17,785 nt of DNA from JBICHM01 sp043101835 (GCA_043101835.1 JBICHM010000309.1:1-17785); one strand, 5' to 3'; counted from the first letter of the stretch, positions 1 to 6,814 are shown. Numbers and translations are program-made. Notes: generated by a model from the letters alone, not told the origin.

Positions 1-144
1 GCCCCGCCTGATCGCGGTCCAGCCGTGCGCGAGTTCGTGGAGGGTGATCGAGAAGATCACCCAGAAAACCCACGAGACCAGCAGCATGGGGTGCGATGCA
101 TAGGCCTCTGTCACCCACCAGTTGAAGTTGAACGGGGCGTCCAC
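1..144 (-). CDS. Site-2 protease (peptidase M50) family protein, N-terminal fragment
   Basis: Only the first 48 codons lie in the window; the gene runs off its left edge. Translation from the GTG at 144 begins VDAPFNFNWWVTEAYASHP, continues into a hydrophobic segment (about residues 20-34) and reaches HELAHGWTAIRRG. HExxH at the end of the first membrane segment is the zinc-binding and catalytic motif of M50 intramembrane metalloproteases (S2P/SpoIVFB/RseP group), enzymes that cut substrates within the membrane. The GTG start is supported by AGAGGAG at 153-159, eight bases upstream on this strand. The gene is divergent from the DUF4286 gene with 51 bases between the starts. Small planctomycete S2P-like proteins of this type often lack a PDZ domain, but the rest is not visible, so subfamily and substrate are unknown. 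Confidence 0.8.
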   Translation of the reverse strand, partial: MDAPFNFNWWVTEAYASHPMLLVSWVFWVIFSITLHELAHGWTAIRRG

Positions 145-171
145 GGTCGTCGCTCCTCTGCGGCGTCAAGG

Positions 172-177
172 AGAATA
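172..177 (-). promoter_or_regulatory. Possible -10 element (TATTCT) for the M50 gene
   Basis: TATTCT on the minus strand matches TATAAT at four of six positions and lies 27 bases upstream of the GTG start, leaving room for the Shine-Dalgarno sequence at 153-159. I see no clear -35 box. It overlaps the promoter region of the divergent DUF4286 gene. Weak evidence. Confidence 0.2.
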
Positions 178-183
178 CGCGAC

Positions 184-189
184 TACGCT
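184..189 (+). promoter_or_regulatory. Candidate -10 element (TACGCT) placed for a leaderless mRNA
   Basis: TACGCT is followed by exactly six bases (GCCGTC) and then the ATG of the DUF4286 gene. Transcription starting about seven bases after the hexamer would begin at the A of the start codon. No Shine-Dalgarno sequence lies at normal spacing before this ATG, although AAGGAG is present too far upstream (168-173). The same hexamer with the same spacing precedes anmK. No convincing -35 box is visible. Confidence 0.35.
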
Positions 190-195
190 GCCGTC

Positions 196-513
196 ATGGC
201 GAAGGTCTCCTACTGCGTCACCGCGACCCTGCCCGACGAGGCGACGGCGCGTGAGTATCTCGACTGGCTGCTCGGCGGTCACATCGAGGGCGTGCTCGTC
301 GGCGGGGCCGAGCGAGCGGCGGTCGTCCGCCTCGACGGCCCGCCGATCCGCATCGAATCGCGCTACGTGTTCCCGTCGCGCGAGGCGATGGCGGCGTACG
401 AGGCGGGGCCTGCGATCCCGTTGCGCGAGGACGGGAAGCGTCGTTTCGGCGACCGCAGTGTGACATTCGAGCGCCGGGTCGGCGTCTTCGAGAACGCCCC
501 CTTGCCGTCCTGA
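196..513 (+). CDS. DUF4286 family protein
   Basis: A 105-residue protein starting MAKVSYCVTATLPDEATAREYLDWL. The pattern of a beta strand (KVSYCVTATL), a helix ending in a WL pair, a GGHIEGVL segment, then IRIESRYVFPSREAMAAYE matches the DUF4286 family, small proteins with a predicted ferredoxin-like (dimeric alpha/beta barrel) fold and no established function. Length is normal for the family. There is no signal peptide or membrane segment, so it is probably cytoplasmic. The open frame extends upstream to about 25, but that part is antisense to the M50 gene and has no family resemblance, so I take the ATG at 196. The gene converges on yraN with three bases between the two stop codons. Confidence 0.8.
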   Translation: MAKVSYCVTATLPDEATAREYLDWLLGGHIEGVLVGGAERAAVVRLDGPPIRIESRYVFPSREAMAAYEAGPAIPLREDGKRRFGDRSVTFERRVGVFENAPLPS

Positions 514-526
514 GGCTCAGGCACGG
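505..526. terminator. Hairpin holding both convergent stop codons; possible bidirectional terminator
   Basis: CCTGAG-G-CTCAGG at 509-521 is a perfect dyad. The stem continues outward as CCGT (505-508) pairing with ACGG (523-526) past a single unpaired base at 522. The TGA of the DUF4286 gene (511-513) and the TGA of yraN (517-519 on the other strand) are mirror images inside it. There is no T-run on either side, so it is not a textbook intrinsic terminator. Confidence 0.4.
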
Positions 527-936
527 ATCGCGTTCTCGTAGTGGCGCACGACGGCGCGCCCCGTCGATGGAAACTCGATCGCGACCACATCGATGCGCAG
601 CGGCGCGCCGGTTCGACCGAGTCGCGACGCCGCGGCGTGGGCGACGCGCAGCAGCGTGGCGCGTTTCTTCTTCGTGATCGCCGCCTCCGGCGGCGGCGTG
701 GCGTCGGCCTCGTCTCGCCGGCGCGACTTCACTTCGACGATGACCAGCGTCTGCTTGTCCGGCGCAAGGCAGACGAGGTCGGCCTCGCCGGGCGTGAGCA
801 CGAGATTCCGCCGGAGCACGCGGCATCCGGCGCGGCGCATCACGCGGGCTGCGACGCGCTCGCCGCGCCGCCCGAGCGGATCGGCCGGGCGCCAGCGGCG
901 CGCGACGCCGAAGAAGCCGCGCCGACGCGCGCTCAT
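517..936 (-). CDS. yraN: YraN family (UPF0102) endonuclease-like protein
   Basis: A 139-residue protein of normal family length. After a basic N-terminus (MSARRRGFFGVARRWRP) it shows the conserved core GRRGERVAARVMRRAGCRVL, then RNLVLTPGEADLVCL and TLVIVEVKSRR. These give the acidic residue of GEADLV and the ExK of VEVK, the signature of the PD-(D/E)XK nuclease fold. UPF0102 proteins resemble Holliday-junction resolvases, but their cellular role is not settled. The AAITKKKRATLLRVA segment matches the conserved basic stretch after the motif. The ATG overlaps the stop of the upstream lipoprotein gene (ATGA at 933-936), so translation is probably coupled. YraN is often found next to rnhB or rplS; here it follows a PPIase-like gene instead. 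Confidence 0.88.
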   Translation of the reverse strand: MSARRRGFFGVARRWRPADPLGRRGERVAARVMRRAGCRVLRRNLVLTPGEADLVCLAPDKQTLVIVEVKSRRRDEADATPPPEAAITKKKRATLLRVAHAAASRLGRTGAPLRIDVVAIEFPSTGRAVVRHYENAIRA

Positions 937-2333
937 TGTCGCTGCGAGAGCAGGTATCGCTCGGCGGCGAGCTGGAAGAGCCGGCGCTCCATCTGCTCGA
1001 TATCGCTGAGGCTGCCGCGTTCGATGAGCCTGGAGAAGTACTCGGTCTGCGCCTCGCCGAAGCGCTGGCCAACGAGCGAGTCGTGCAACTGCAGCTGCGC
1101 CTCGTAGAGACTCAGGCCCTCGTCCTGGATCGAGTCGAGGTGGAGCCAGACCTTGCGCTCGTTGTAGTCAATCGGGCCGATCGTCTGGCCGATGGCGAGC
1201 GCTCGCGCCGCGTCGTTGAGGACGGGCGGCGCGAAAAACTCGTTCGCCTCGTAGGGGGCGTCCGCGAGCAGGGTGACGGTGCGGACGCCGCCGGCGGCGG
1301 GCTGGTACACGGTCACCGCGCTGTCGTTGGCGATCGAGGCAAAGGGTTCGCCGGCGTCGAGGCGCGACGCGATCGCGCCGGCGGCGTCTTCGTTGGCCGC
1401 CCAGACCATGCGGAGCGTGGCGACCGGCGGCGGATCGAGGACATCCTTCTCGCGTTCGTACGCCTGTCGCACCTCGCGCCACGACACGAAGACACGGTCG
1501 GAGACCGCGCGCCGCAACTGCTCGCGGATGAGCATGCGGTTGCGCTCCTGCAGCACTTTCTGATCGAGCGTGAGTCCTTCCTCGGTCATCAGGCGCTGGT
1601 TGGCGATCGACTCGCTGCCCCGGTTCTCGCTGATGATGTTCTCGCGAAGCCGACCAACGAACGCGAGCAGGCCGGTGCGTTCCTCCGGCGAGAGGCTCGA
1701 CTCGAGTTCGGCGAGGAGCAGTTCGTCGCGAATGCGGTCGCGCAGCGCCAACTGCACCTGCTCGCGCGCGAAGCGGAGCCATTGCTCGGGCGTCATGCGC
1801 TCAGCCTCGACGCGCAGGCGCGCTTCCATCGGCTCGAAGAACTCGCTGGCGAAGAGGGGGCGACCGTTGATGTGGCCCACCATCGCGTCGACGGGCACGG
1901 AGACGCCTGCCGATTCCTGCGGCTCCGGGGCCTCCGGCTCGGCGCCGGCGCTGGCGAGGATCTGGGCGATCTGCGCCTCGCCGGCTTCGTCGAGCGCGCC
2001 GGCCTCCTGCTCGGCGAGGGCCGGGCGAGGGCGCGCCGGGCGCGGCGCCGGCGGACCGGTGAGGACCTCCACATCGTCGAGCCCGGCGCGAGCCGTGACC
2101 TCGTCGATGCGACGGACCTCCTGCACCTCGGGGTTGAGCAGGCTGGTGCGGACTTCCTCAGATGGCTCCTCCGGCGCCTGCGCGATGGCGGCCTCCACCG
2201 CCTCGACCTCGGGCTGGCGGAAGTCCTCGGGGCGCAGGGCCGCGCGCTCGTCGCTGCCCCCAACGCAGCCGGCGAGGGGCGCGCCGATCAACAGCGCGGC
2301 AACGGGAAGCGTCATGCGTCCGCCTTGGGGCAT
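933..2333 (-). CDS. SurA/PpiC-like peptidyl-prolyl isomerase-related lipoprotein
   Basis: A 466-residue protein. Residues 1-23 form a lipoprotein signal (hydrophobic run, then APLAGC with LAGC as lipobox, lipidated Cys23), placing it outside the cytoplasmic membrane. Residues 24-140 are acidic and Pro/Ala-rich with a PAPRPARPRP stretch and look disordered. From SVPVDAMVGHINGRPLFASEF onward it resembles the N-terminal chaperone region of SurA/PrsA proteins (xVAxVNGxxIxxxEF), with long helices and an RDRIRDELLLAE segment. A parvulin-like region (about 305-405: LRMVWAANEDAAGAIASRL, DAGEPFASIA, ALAIGQTIGPI) follows, but it is degenerate. It is therefore likely a periplasmic folding factor with weak or no isomerase activity. 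ATG 2333 is preferred over ATG 2315 because only the longer form has a positive charge (Arg6) before the hydrophobic core. It overlaps yraN by ATGA. Confidence 0.72.
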   Translation of the reverse strand: MPQGGRMTLPVAALLIGAPLAGCVGGSDERAALRPEDFRQPEVEAVEAAIAQAPEEPSEEVRTSLLNPEVQEVRRIDEVTARAGLDDVEVLTGPPAPRPARPRPALAEQEAGALDEAGEAQIAQILASAGAEPEAPEPQESAGVSVPVDAMVGHINGRPLFASEFFEPMEARLRVEAERMTPEQWLRFAREQVQLALRDRIRDELLLAELESSLSPEERTGLLAFVGRLRENIISENRGSESIANQRLMTEEGLTLDQKVLQERNRMLIREQLRRAVSDRVFVSWREVRQAYEREKDVLDPPPVATLRMVWAANEDAAGAIASRLDAGEPFASIANDSAVTVYQPAAGGVRTVTLLADAPYEANEFFAPPVLNDAARALAIGQTIGPIDYNERKVWLHLDSIQDEGLSLYEAQLQLHDSLVGQRFGEAQTEYFSRLIERGSLSDIEQMERRLFQLAAERYLLSQRQ

Positions 2334-2339
2334 CGCTCC

Positions 2340-2345
2340 ATCCTA
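2340..2345 (-). promoter_or_regulatory. Candidate -10 element (TAGGAT) six bases before the lipoprotein start
   Basis: On the minus strand TAGGAT, six bases, then the ATG at 2333, the same geometry as before the DUF4286 gene and anmK. The reading is ambiguous, because AGGA inside this sequence, seven bases from the ATG, could instead be a Shine-Dalgarno sequence. The same TAGGAT hexamer precedes the metalloprotease gene at 14188-14193. Confidence 0.3.
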
Positions 2346-2363
2346 CCGACGTGCGCGACCGTC

Positions 2364-2375
2364 GGGTTCGAACCC
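2364..2375. promoter_or_regulatory. Perfect 12-bp palindrome in a divergent intergenic region
   Basis: GGGTTCGAACCC is an exact palindrome in the 95-base gap between the lipoprotein gene (-) and the DUF1844 gene (+). It ends three bases before the candidate -10 hexamer of the DUF1844 gene, so a bound protein would block that promoter. It could be an operator, but with one copy this is a guess. Confidence 0.25.
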
Positions 2376-2377
2376 TC

Positions 2378-2383
2378 TACACT
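2378..2383 (+). promoter_or_regulatory. Candidate -10 element (TACACT) for the DUF1844 gene
   Basis: TACACT matches TATAAT at four of six positions and lies 45 bases upstream of the ATG, leaving a leader that contains the strong Shine-Dalgarno sequence GAGGAGG at 2418-2424. Seventeen bases upstream is GCGACC, which shares only GAC with the -35 consensus. Low confidence. Confidence 0.3.
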
Positions 2384-2428
2384 CCCCGAAGAGACACCGA
2401 ATCGAGTTCGACGCACTGAGGAGGCCCG

Positions 2429-2917
2429 ATGGCCGAACTGATCAATCCCGGCGGCGGCCACGGCGACGGCGCCGGTGAGACGCCGAAGATCCATATCGAC
2501 AGCGACTGGAAGGCCGAGGCCCAGAAGGAGCGCGAGCGCCTCGCCGAGGCGGAGCGCGCCCAGCAGGAGGCGGCCCCCGAGGGCGGCCCCGGCGCGATGC
2601 CCGAGGCCGACCTCACCGCGATCATCCGCATGATCGCCACGCAGGCGCTGCTCTACATGGGCGGCATCCCGGATCCGGAAACCGGGCGCGCCGTGGTTGC
2701 GCCGGAATACGCCCGGTACCACATCGATTTGCTCGGCGCGCTCGACGAGAAAACGAAGGGCAACCGCACCGAGGCGGAGGAGCAGGAACTGGCCGGCCTG
2801 CTCAATGAGCTTCGCATGCGCTTCGTCGATCTGATGGGCGCGGTGGACGAGGCGATGGCGCGGCGCGCTCAGGAGGGCGCAGGCGCCGACGAGACGAGCG
2901 GCGGCGAGCACGCCTGA
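2429..2917 (+). CDS. DUF1844 domain-containing protein
   Basis: A 162-residue protein. The first 55 residues are charged and low in complexity, including a Lys/Glu/Ala-rich helix (KAEAQKERERLAEAERAQQE) that may form a coiled coil. The DUF1844 domain covers about residues 58-140, with the hallmark segments LTAIIRMIATQALLYMGGIP, then a HIDLLGALDEKTKGNRT helix and LLNELRMRFVDLM. The domain is common in Planctomycetota, Acidobacteriota and related groups and has no assigned function. There is no signal peptide. The start is well supported by GAGGAGG at 2418-2424, four bases before the ATG. It is divergent from the lipoprotein gene and upstream of the sdh genes with a 128-base gap, so it is probably its own transcription unit. 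Confidence 0.88.
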   Translation: MAELINPGGGHGDGAGETPKIHIDSDWKAEAQKERERLAEAERAQQEAAPEGGPGAMPEADLTAIIRMIATQALLYMGGIPDPETGRAVVAPEYARYHIDLLGALDEKTKGNRTEAEEQELAGLLNELRMRFVDLMGAVDEAMARRAQEGAGADETSGGEHA

Positions 2918-2952
2918 CTGGCGTGTCCGACGCCTCGGCGAGCGCCGGCGCG

Positions 2953-2958
2953 TAGACT
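2953..2958 (+). promoter_or_regulatory. Candidate -10 element (TAGACT) for sdhCAB
   Basis: TAGACT lies in the 128-base gap before sdhC and would give a leader of about 80 bases that contains AAGGAG (3030-3035). No -35 box is recognisable. The rest of this gap is GC-rich and I see no other clear signal in it. Low confidence. Confidence 0.25.
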
Positions 2959-3029
2959 GACCCCCGCCCCGATTGGCTTCCGGCCCCCTCCGCGGGCGCC
3001 AGTGACGCGCCGCGACGGGCCAGTTCGGC

Positions 3030-3035
3030 AAGGAG
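3030..3035 (+). promoter_or_regulatory. Shine-Dalgarno sequence setting the GTG start of sdhC
   Basis: AAGGAG lies ten bases before the GTG at 3046. It supports that GTG over the next in-frame start, Met8 at 3067, which would cut into the conserved N-terminal segment. Confidence 0.6.
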
Positions 3036-3045
3036 ATTCCCAGGC

Positions 3046-3906
3046 GTGGCAGCCAAGCAATCCTTCATGCAGCGGCATCATTTCCTCCTCCGCCGCCTGC
3101 ACTCGCTGACCGGCGTGATGCCCATCGGGCTTTTCCTGATCTCCCACCTGACGACCAACTCGTCGGTTGTGTGGGGGATGCTCAACGGCGCCAAGTACGA
3201 GGGCCACCATCCGGGCGTCGGAACCTTTCAGCACGAAGTCAACTTCATCCACAGCATCCCGTTCCTGCTGTTGATCGAGATCTTCGGGCTGTGGCTGCCG
3301 ATCGCGTTCCATTCAATCCTCGGCGTGTACTACGCGACGACCGGGAAGGCGAATAACGCCGCGTACAAGCACCAGGCGAACTGGCGCTACTCGCTGCAGC
3401 GAATCAGCGGGTATGTCGGCGTGCTGTTCATCTTCTATCACATCGCGACGCTGCGCTGGGGCTGGACGTTCCTCGTGCCGGGCGGGACGAAATGGGAGGC
3501 GGAGTACGCCGCCAGCACGCTCGCCGCGGCGCTGCAGGGTTCGACGGAAGGCATCACCGGCGCGGGCGTGATCGTCGCGCTCTTCTACATGGCGGGCGTC
3601 AGCCTGCTGGTCTTCCACCTGGCCAACGGGCTGTGGACCGCGGCGATCACCTGGGGCCTGACACTGACGCAGCAGTCGATGCGTCGCTGGGGCTATGTGT
3701 GTGCGGTCCTCGGCGTCGGCCTGATGGGCGCCGCGTGGAGCGCGGTCATCGGCTTCATGACGCTCGACTACGACGCGGCCCGCGCGACGGAGCAGGCGAT
3801 GCTCGACGGAACGATGCACGGCGGGGAGACCGCGCCCATGGCTGCCGACACGCCGACCGAATCGGTCGGCGGCTCGCTGGCGAATACCCAAAGCGCACAG
3901 GACTGA
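3046..3906 (+). CDS. sdhC: Succinate dehydrogenase cytochrome b558 subunit (SdhC)
   Basis: A 286-residue membrane protein of the B. subtilis-type cytochrome b558 family, the anchor that binds two hemes b and passes electrons between the flavoprotein/iron-sulfur dimer and (mena)quinone. It starts SFMQRHHFLLRRLHSLTGVM, then LFLISHLTTNSS, and has five hydrophobic segments (about residues 22-40, 70-100, 120-145, 175-205 and 218-240). Histidines suited to axial heme ligation sit in or next to them (in LISHL, FHSILGVYY, IFYHIATL and LVFHLANGLW). The C-terminal 40 residues are acidic and probably cytoplasmic, a modest extension over the family norm. GTG is the start codon, set by AAGGAG at 3030-3035. 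It is the first gene of sdhCAB, 16 bases before sdhA. Confidence 0.93.
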   Translation: MAAKQSFMQRHHFLLRRLHSLTGVMPIGLFLISHLTTNSSVVWGMLNGAKYEGHHPGVGTFQHEVNFIHSIPFLLLIEIFGLWLPIAFHSILGVYYATTGKANNAAYKHQANWRYSLQRISGYVGVLFIFYHIATLRWGWTFLVPGGTKWEAEYAASTLAAALQGSTEGITGAGVIVALFYMAGVSLLVFHLANGLWTAAITWGLTLTQQSMRRWGYVCAVLGVGLMGAAWSAVIGFMTLDYDAARATEQAMLDGTMHGGETAPMAADTPTESVGGSLANTQSAQD

Positions 3907-3922
3907 CAGGAGTCCCACACGG

Positions 3923-5917
3923 ATGATCATGCAGCCGAATAGCGAGAGGCGGGCGATCGTCGTCGGGGGCGGCCTCGCGGGCCTCGCCGCCGCGTCCCGA
4001 CTCGTCGAACAGGGCGTGCTCGTGGACCTCTTCTCGGTGGTCCCGGTGAAGCGATCCCACTCGGTGTGCGCCCAGGGCGGCATCAACGCCTGCAACGAGG
4101 TGGCGCGCCAGCAGGGCTTCAGCGAATGGAGCCACATGGACGAGACGCTGTACGGCGGGGATTACCTCGCCGACCAGCCGCCCGTCTACGAGATGACGCA
4201 CTGGGCGCCGAAGATCATCGACCTGCTCGACCGCATGGGCGTGCCCTTCAACCGCACCGCCGAGATGCAGCGCGACCTGCGCCTCTTCGGCGGCAGCCTC
4301 TTCAAGCGCACGCACTTCGCCGGCGCCACCACCGGGCAGCAGTTGATGTACGCCCTCGACGAGCAGGTGCGCCGGCACGAGGCCGAGGGAAAGGTCACCA
4401 AGTACGAGTTCTGGGAGTTCCTCTGGCCGATCCTCGACGGCGAGGGCGACGAGCGCCGCTGCGTCGGCATCGTGGCGCAGGACCTGCGGACAATGCAGAT
4501 CCGCGCGTTCCGCGCCGACGTTGTCGCGATGGCCACCGGCGGGTGCGGGCTGATCTTCGGCAAGAGCACGAACTCGGTGATGTGCACCGGCGGCGCCGCG
4601 TCGCGCTGCTACCAGGCCGGCGCCTGGTACGGCAACGGCGAGTTCATCCAGGTGCACCCGACCGCCATCCCGGGCGCCGACAAGTGCCGCCTGATGAGCG
4701 AGAGCGCCCGCGGCGAGGGCGGTCGCGTGTGGGTGCCCCGAAAGCAGGGCGATGACCGCGATCCGCGCGAGATTCCGGAAGAGGAGCGCTGGTACTTCCT
4801 CGAGGAGCGGTACCCCAAGTACGGGAACCTTGTGCCGCGCGACATCGCGAGCCGCGAGATCTTCGACGTCTGCGTCAACAGCAAGATGGGTGTCGGCGGC
4901 GGCAACCAGGTGTACCTCGATCTCACCCACAAGCCGCGCGAGGAACTCGACCGCAAGCTCAAGGGCATCCTGGAGATCTACGAGAAGTTCGCCGGGCAGG
5001 ACCCGCGCGAGTTCCCGATGAAAATCTTTCCCGCTGTTCACTACTCGATGGGCGGACTGTGGACGACCTTTACGCCCGAGACGCGCGCCGCCGACAGCGT
5101 GCGCGATGTGAACGCCGGTCGTGGTGAGGTCCTGGGCATGAAGCTCGGCGCGCCGAACACGATGATGACGAATATCGAGGGCCTCTACGCTCTCGGCGAG
5201 GTGAACTTCGCGTACCACGGCGCGACGCGCCTGGGCGCCAACGCGCTGCTCTCGTGCATCTTCGACGGGCTGTTCGCCGGCGTGGGCATGGCGCGGTTCA
5301 TCCAGGACCACGCGATGGAGCGCGAGGACCCGCACGCCTCGGTCTTCGAGGACGCGGTGAAGGAGCAGGAATCGCGCCAGCAGCGTCTCATCGACGGCGC
5401 CGGCGACAGCGCCTCGAACGTTGATGACAACGCCTACAAGATCGCCTTCGAGATGGGCGAAGAGATGACCGCGGCGAGCACGGTGGTGAAGACCGGGCCG
5501 CGCATGGAGCAGGCGCTCGAGAAGATCCGCGAACTGCAGGACCGCTTCGGCAAGGTGCGACTGGCCGACAGCGGCATGTGGACGAACCAGAACCTATCGT
5601 TCAGTCGCGCCGTCGGCGACATGCTCATCCTCGCCGAGGCGATCGTCGTCGGCGGCATTCAGCGCAAGGAGAGCCGCGGCTCGCACTACCGCACGGACTT
5701 CCCCGAGCGCGATGATGCGAACTTCCACAAAACGACGGTCGCGGCGTTCGACAGCGCCACCGGCCGGCCGAACATCACCTACAGGGATGTCGTCACGGGC
5801 CTCGTCGAGCTGCGCGCCCGCACGTACGGGAAGACCGACGCCAAGCCGTCCGAGCAGAGCGGCGCGAACGATCCCGCGAAGCGGCGCGAGCAGCACGACG
5901 CCGCCGTCAAGAGCTGA
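3923..5917 (+). CDS. sdhA: Succinate dehydrogenase/fumarate reductase flavoprotein subunit (SdhA)
   Basis: A 664-residue catalytic subunit that oxidises succinate to fumarate, or the reverse, at the cytoplasmic face of the membrane. The FAD-binding GxGxxG is at residues 15-20 (VVGGGLAGL). RSHSVCAQGGINA (residues 44-56) contains His46, the expected site of covalent FAD attachment. HPTAIPG (His245-) and the later HYSMGGLWT and HGATRLGANALLSC segments form the substrate and FAD pocket. The C-terminal helical domain includes MWTNQNLSFSRAVGDML and the KESRGSHYRTDFPERDD signature. The last 30 residues are a charged tail. AGGAG at 3908-3912 lies ten bases before the ATG; a second ATG two codons later is less well placed. 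The gene is flanked by sdhC and sdhB in the same operon. Direction of reaction cannot be told from sequence; the b558-type anchor suggests menaquinone coupling. Confidence 0.97.
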   Translation: MIMQPNSERRAIVVGGGLAGLAAASRLVEQGVLVDLFSVVPVKRSHSVCAQGGINACNEVARQQGFSEWSHMDETLYGGDYLADQPPVYEMTHWAPKIIDLLDRMGVPFNRTAEMQRDLRLFGGSLFKRTHFAGATTGQQLMYALDEQVRRHEAEGKVTKYEFWEFLWPILDGEGDERRCVGIVAQDLRTMQIRAFRADVVAMATGGCGLIFGKSTNSVMCTGGAASRCYQAGAWYGNGEFIQVHPTAIPGADKCRLMSESARGEGGRVWVPRKQGDDRDPREIPEEERWYFLEERYPKYGNLVPRDIASREIFDVCVNSKMGVGGGNQVYLDLTHKPREELDRKLKGILEIYEKFAGQDPREFPMKIFPAVHYSMGGLWTTFTPETRAADSVRDVNAGRGEVLGMKLGAPNTMMTNIEGLYALGEVNFAYHGATRLGANALLSCIFDGLFAGVGMARFIQDHAMEREDPHASVFEDAVKEQESRQQRLIDGAGDSASNVDDNAYKIAFEMGEEMTAASTVVKTGPRMEQALEKIRELQDRFGKVRLADSGMWTNQNLSFSRAVGDMLILAEAIVVGGIQRKESRGSHYRTDFPERDDANFHKTTVAAFDSATGRPNITYRDVVTGLVELRARTYGKTDAKPSEQSGANDPAKRREQHDAAVKS

Positions 5918-5932
5918 CCCCACCGACCTTTC

Positions 5933-5946
5933 CTCGTTCAAGCGAG
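5933..5946 (+). other. Small hairpin just upstream of the sdhB start
   Basis: CTCG-TTCAAG-CGAG forms a 4-bp stem with a six-base loop, ten bases before the sdhB ATG. The ATG is preceded by TCCTCC rather than a purine-rich site, so no Shine-Dalgarno sequence is visible. The stem is short and may be chance. Confidence 0.2.
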
Positions 5947-5956
5947 TGATTCCTCC

Positions 5957-6805
5957 ATGACCGCAGCCCCCACGAGAGCAAGCAGCGCAAGGCCCACTTC
6001 CGCCCGCAAGGTCGGCGAGCAGCGCACGGTCCGCTTCCGAATCGAGCGGTGCGACGGCCCCGGCAAGCCGTCGCGCTGGGAGTCCTTCGATGTGCCCGTG
6101 AAGTGGGGCGAGGGCGCCAACATCATTTCGTGCCTGCAGTGGATCGCGGCGAACCCGACGACCGCCGACGGCGCGAAGACCACGCCAGTTGTCTGGGACT
6201 CCGGCTGCCTCGAGGAAGTCTGCGGCTCCTGCACCATGCGCATCAACGGGACGGTGCGCCAGTCGTGCTCGTTCCTCATCGATGAGCACTGCCCGAACGA
6301 CGGCGACTCGCTGACGCTCCAGGCGATGGAGAAGTTCCCTGTCGTGCGAGACCTCTGGGTCGATCGCGAGCGCATGTTTCACACGCTGCGCCGCCTGAAG
6401 GCGTGGGTCCCGATCGACGGCCTCTACGACCTCGGCGCCGGGCCGAAGGAGAGCCCGGAGGAGCAGCAGCTCCGTTATGTGCTCTCGACCTGCATGTCCT
6501 GCGGCTGCTGCCTCGACGCCTGCCCGCAGTTCAAGCTCGTCGAAGACCCCGAGGACTGGGACACCGCCTTCGTCGGCGCCAACGCCATCGGCCAGGCGCT
6601 GCTCTTCAACATGCACGAGACCGGCGGCGAACTGGCCGGCGAACGCCTTGAGGTTCTCACCGGCCCCGGCGGCGTGAGCGACTGCGGCAACGCCCAGAAC
6701 TGCGTGAAGGTGTGCCCCAAGGAGATCCCGCTCACCCAGGCGATCGCCCGCATCGGTCGCGCGGCGACGATCCACGGGATCAAGCGGTTCTTCGCGGGCA
6801 AGTAA
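5957..6805 (+). CDS. sdhB: Succinate dehydrogenase/fumarate reductase iron-sulfur subunit (SdhB)
   Basis: A 282-residue subunit that relays electrons from FAD to the hemes and quinone. All three cluster motifs are intact. The [2Fe-2S] site is CLEEVCGSC followed after eleven residues by another Cys. CMSCGCCLDACP (CxxCxxCxxxCP) and CGNAQNCVKVCPKEIP provide the ligands of the [4Fe-4S] and [3Fe-4S] clusters. About 25 extra basic, Ser/Ala-rich residues precede the ferredoxin domain (RTVRFRIERCDGP), making it somewhat longer than the usual 240-260. It follows sdhA after 39 bases. No Shine-Dalgarno sequence precedes the ATG, and there is no better in-frame start, so the gene may depend on coupling to sdhA. 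It converges on the GNAT gene with nine bases between the stop codons. Confidence 0.96.
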   Translation: MTAAPTRASSARPTSARKVGEQRTVRFRIERCDGPGKPSRWESFDVPVKWGEGANIISCLQWIAANPTTADGAKTTPVVWDSGCLEEVCGSCTMRINGTVRQSCSFLIDEHCPNDGDSLTLQAMEKFPVVRDLWVDRERMFHTLRRLKAWVPIDGLYDLGAGPKESPEEQQLRYVLSTCMSCGCCLDACPQFKLVEDPEDWDTAFVGANAIGQALLFNMHETGGELAGERLEVLTGPGGVSDCGNAQNCVKVCPKEIPLTQAIARIGRAATIHGIKRFFAGK

Positions 6806-6814
6806 TCGGCGGGG

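Noticed and set aside
25..195. Upstream extension of the DUF4286 gene to an earlier ATG.
   Set aside because: The extra residues lie antisense to the M50 gene and do not match the family; the conserved domain begins right at the ATG at 196.
2361..2400. GGGTTCGAACCC resembles the T-arm of a tRNA.
   Set aside because: A proper five-pair T-stem around TTCGAAC cannot be formed here, no acceptor stem or anticodon arm flanks it, and no CCA follows, so it is treated as a palindrome only.
936..2441. Long open frame on the plus strand antisense to the lipoprotein gene.
   Set aside because: Arg/Ala/Gly/Leu-heavy composition with no recognisable domain. It mirrors the real gene, as expected in GC-rich DNA where antisense frames lack stop codons.
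3755..5335. Long minus-strand open frame opposite sdhA.
   Set aside because: sdhA is certain from its motifs; the antisense translation is His/Val/Ala-rich without any family resemblance.
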